A DNA stretch of 64,000 bases. Origin: Candidatus Saccharimonadota bacterium. GTDB taxonomy: Bacteria; Patescibacteriota; Saccharimonadia; Saccharimonadales; Saccharimonadaceae. A program made the position numbers and the translations under genes. The DNA is taken from contig JAFWSN010000001.1 of NCBI GenBank assembly GCA_017519305.1, forward strand, positions 184,296-248,295, in the 5' to 3' direction. Position 1 is the stretch's first letter; the number at the start of each line of letters is the position of its first letter. The notes under the pieces are model-generated. The model had not been told where the DNA came from and did no database searches. It worked only from the letters and a program-made list of their open reading frames with translations. Shown here piece after piece: positions 63,409 to 64,000 of this stretch.

Positions 63409-64000
63409 ATGTATAGTGTTTTTTCAGATTTTATTAAAGACAAGCAGTCTATCTGCATCATTCAGGCCGAAAATCCGGACGGCGATTCGCTCGGTTCCGC
63501 AATCGCGCTGGATTATCTTTTGAGAGACAAGGATGTAAGTCTTTATTGCCCGGTAGATATTCCAAAATACCTACACTATTTTGCTGATTGGTCCCGCGTT
63601 ACGAACGAATTTAATTTTAGAGCCGACGGCTACATTATTGTTGATACCGCCGCCGAAATCCTAATTAGCAAATTAATGGAAGATGCCGCAATTAAAAACC
63701 GCCTATTTGCTGCGCCGGTCCTTGTTCTCGATCACCACGAAACCGCCGACGATCTTAGCTTCCCACACGAGAGTATTATCGAAACACTACCAGCTTGCTG
63801 TAGCTTAATTTATCGCATCGCTAAATCTGAAAATATCCCAATCGACAAATCAGCCGCCGAAGCAATCTTCCAAGGCATTTTGTCTGATACTTTGGGCCTC
63901 ACTAGCGCTTCGGTTTCATCGGATACATTCCTAGTTTCGGCCGAACTTACCGACCTTGGCGCCAACATTTCCGAGCTTGAAGAACGCCGTCGTGAATTCA
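63409..64000 (+). CDS. DHH-family phosphoesterase (NrnA-like), 3' cut by window edge
   Basis: Open frame to the window end. Motif I ENPDGDSLGSAIAL, motif II IIVDTA and the DHH motif VLDHHETADD, followed by the family-typical SDTLGL. Such enzymes degrade nanoRNA, pAp or cyclic dinucleotide products. TGGTATAAT (TATAAT 63397-63402) lies six bases before ATG 63409; this leaderless promoter faces that of the YqeG gene across 39 bases. Confidence 0.87.
   Translation, partial: MYSVFSDFIKDKQSICIIQAENPDGDSLGSAIALDYLLRDKDVSLYCPVDIPKYLHYFADWSRVTNEFNFRADGYIIVDTAAEILISKLMEDAAIKNRLFAAPVLVLDHHETADDLSFPHESIIETLPACCSLIYRIAKSENIPIDKSAAEAIFQGILSDTLGLTSASVSSDTFLVSAELTDLGANISELEERRREF

Overview
The window looks like part of a reduced genome of a Candidate Phyla Radiation bacterium, most likely Candidatus Saccharibacteria (TM7). 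This is an inference, not a database result. The support is: standard code with TGA as stop, tightly packed short housekeeping proteins, no amino-acid or cofactor biosynthesis, a class III ribonucleotide reductase, a minimal Fe-S assembly set, large secreted FISUMP/InlB-type proteins, and many small hypothetical proteins. The dominant promoter style is an extended -10 (TGnTATAAT) placed 6-9 bases before the start codon with no ribosome binding site, so most housekeeping mRNAs should be leaderless.

Layout. 0-7.9 kb: end of trpS, an RluA-type pseudouridine synthase, holB, a TPR protein, rmuC, signal peptidase, prmC/prfA, a P-loop kinase, tRNA-Val. 8-10.7 kb: a two-part surface protein with an internal sortase-like signal. 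10.7-16.6 kb: iscU/iscS, peptidase E-like, archaemetzincin-like, dut, sufC-sufB. 16.6-23.3 kb: tRNAs for Tyr and two Thr, membrane proteins, an SDR enzyme, and accessory genes that have strong Shine-Dalgarno sites and real leaders, plus a tandem repeat built on the tRNA-Thr 3' end. 23.3-30.5 kb: nrdDG behind a promoter carrying two NrdR-like boxes, gpsA-like, a UvrD/RecB-type helicase-nuclease, a 55-residue protein. 30.6-30.9 kb: a candidate structured ncRNA of about 310 nt. 31-38 kb: L33, tRNA-Trp, GNAT, kinase, metallopeptidase, sortase, rubrerythrin, beta-helix protein, HD protein, CAT/E2-like protein. 38.3-41.2 kb: a 972-residue secreted protein with two FISUMP domains.

41.2-47.2 kb is an accessory island: an unknown gene, a Sau3AI/MutH-type restriction enzyme, a C5-cytosine methyltransferase, a noncoding block with 11-bp-period repeats, a small ORF and a large serine recombinase whose 3' end overlaps a degenerate tRNA-Gln gene. 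47.3-54.1 kb holds an acyltransferase-like gene, secE-nusG-rplK-rplA, three unrelated genes, rlmH, and rplJL behind an L10-type leader. 54.1-64 kb holds sufS, a membrane DsbA-like protein, dnaX, dnaB, a GT-C-like membrane protein, ybaB-recR, cdsA, a YqeG-type phosphatase and the start of a DHH phosphoesterase.

How they fit together: sufC, sufB, sufS and iscU/iscS form a scattered minimal Fe-S pathway that would supply NrdG and other enzymes. The signal peptidase, sortase, DsbA-like protein and cysteine-bearing FISUMP proteins outline an export, oxidative-folding and anchoring route for the cell surface of a presumed episymbiont. RecR, DnaX and L33 all lack their usual zinc-binding cysteines. 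Best candidates for something undescribed: the 30.6 kb ncRNA, the phased repeat block at 45.05-45.2 kb, the tRNA-end repeats at 22.6 kb, the internal sorting-signal surface protein, and the leaderless promoter architecture.
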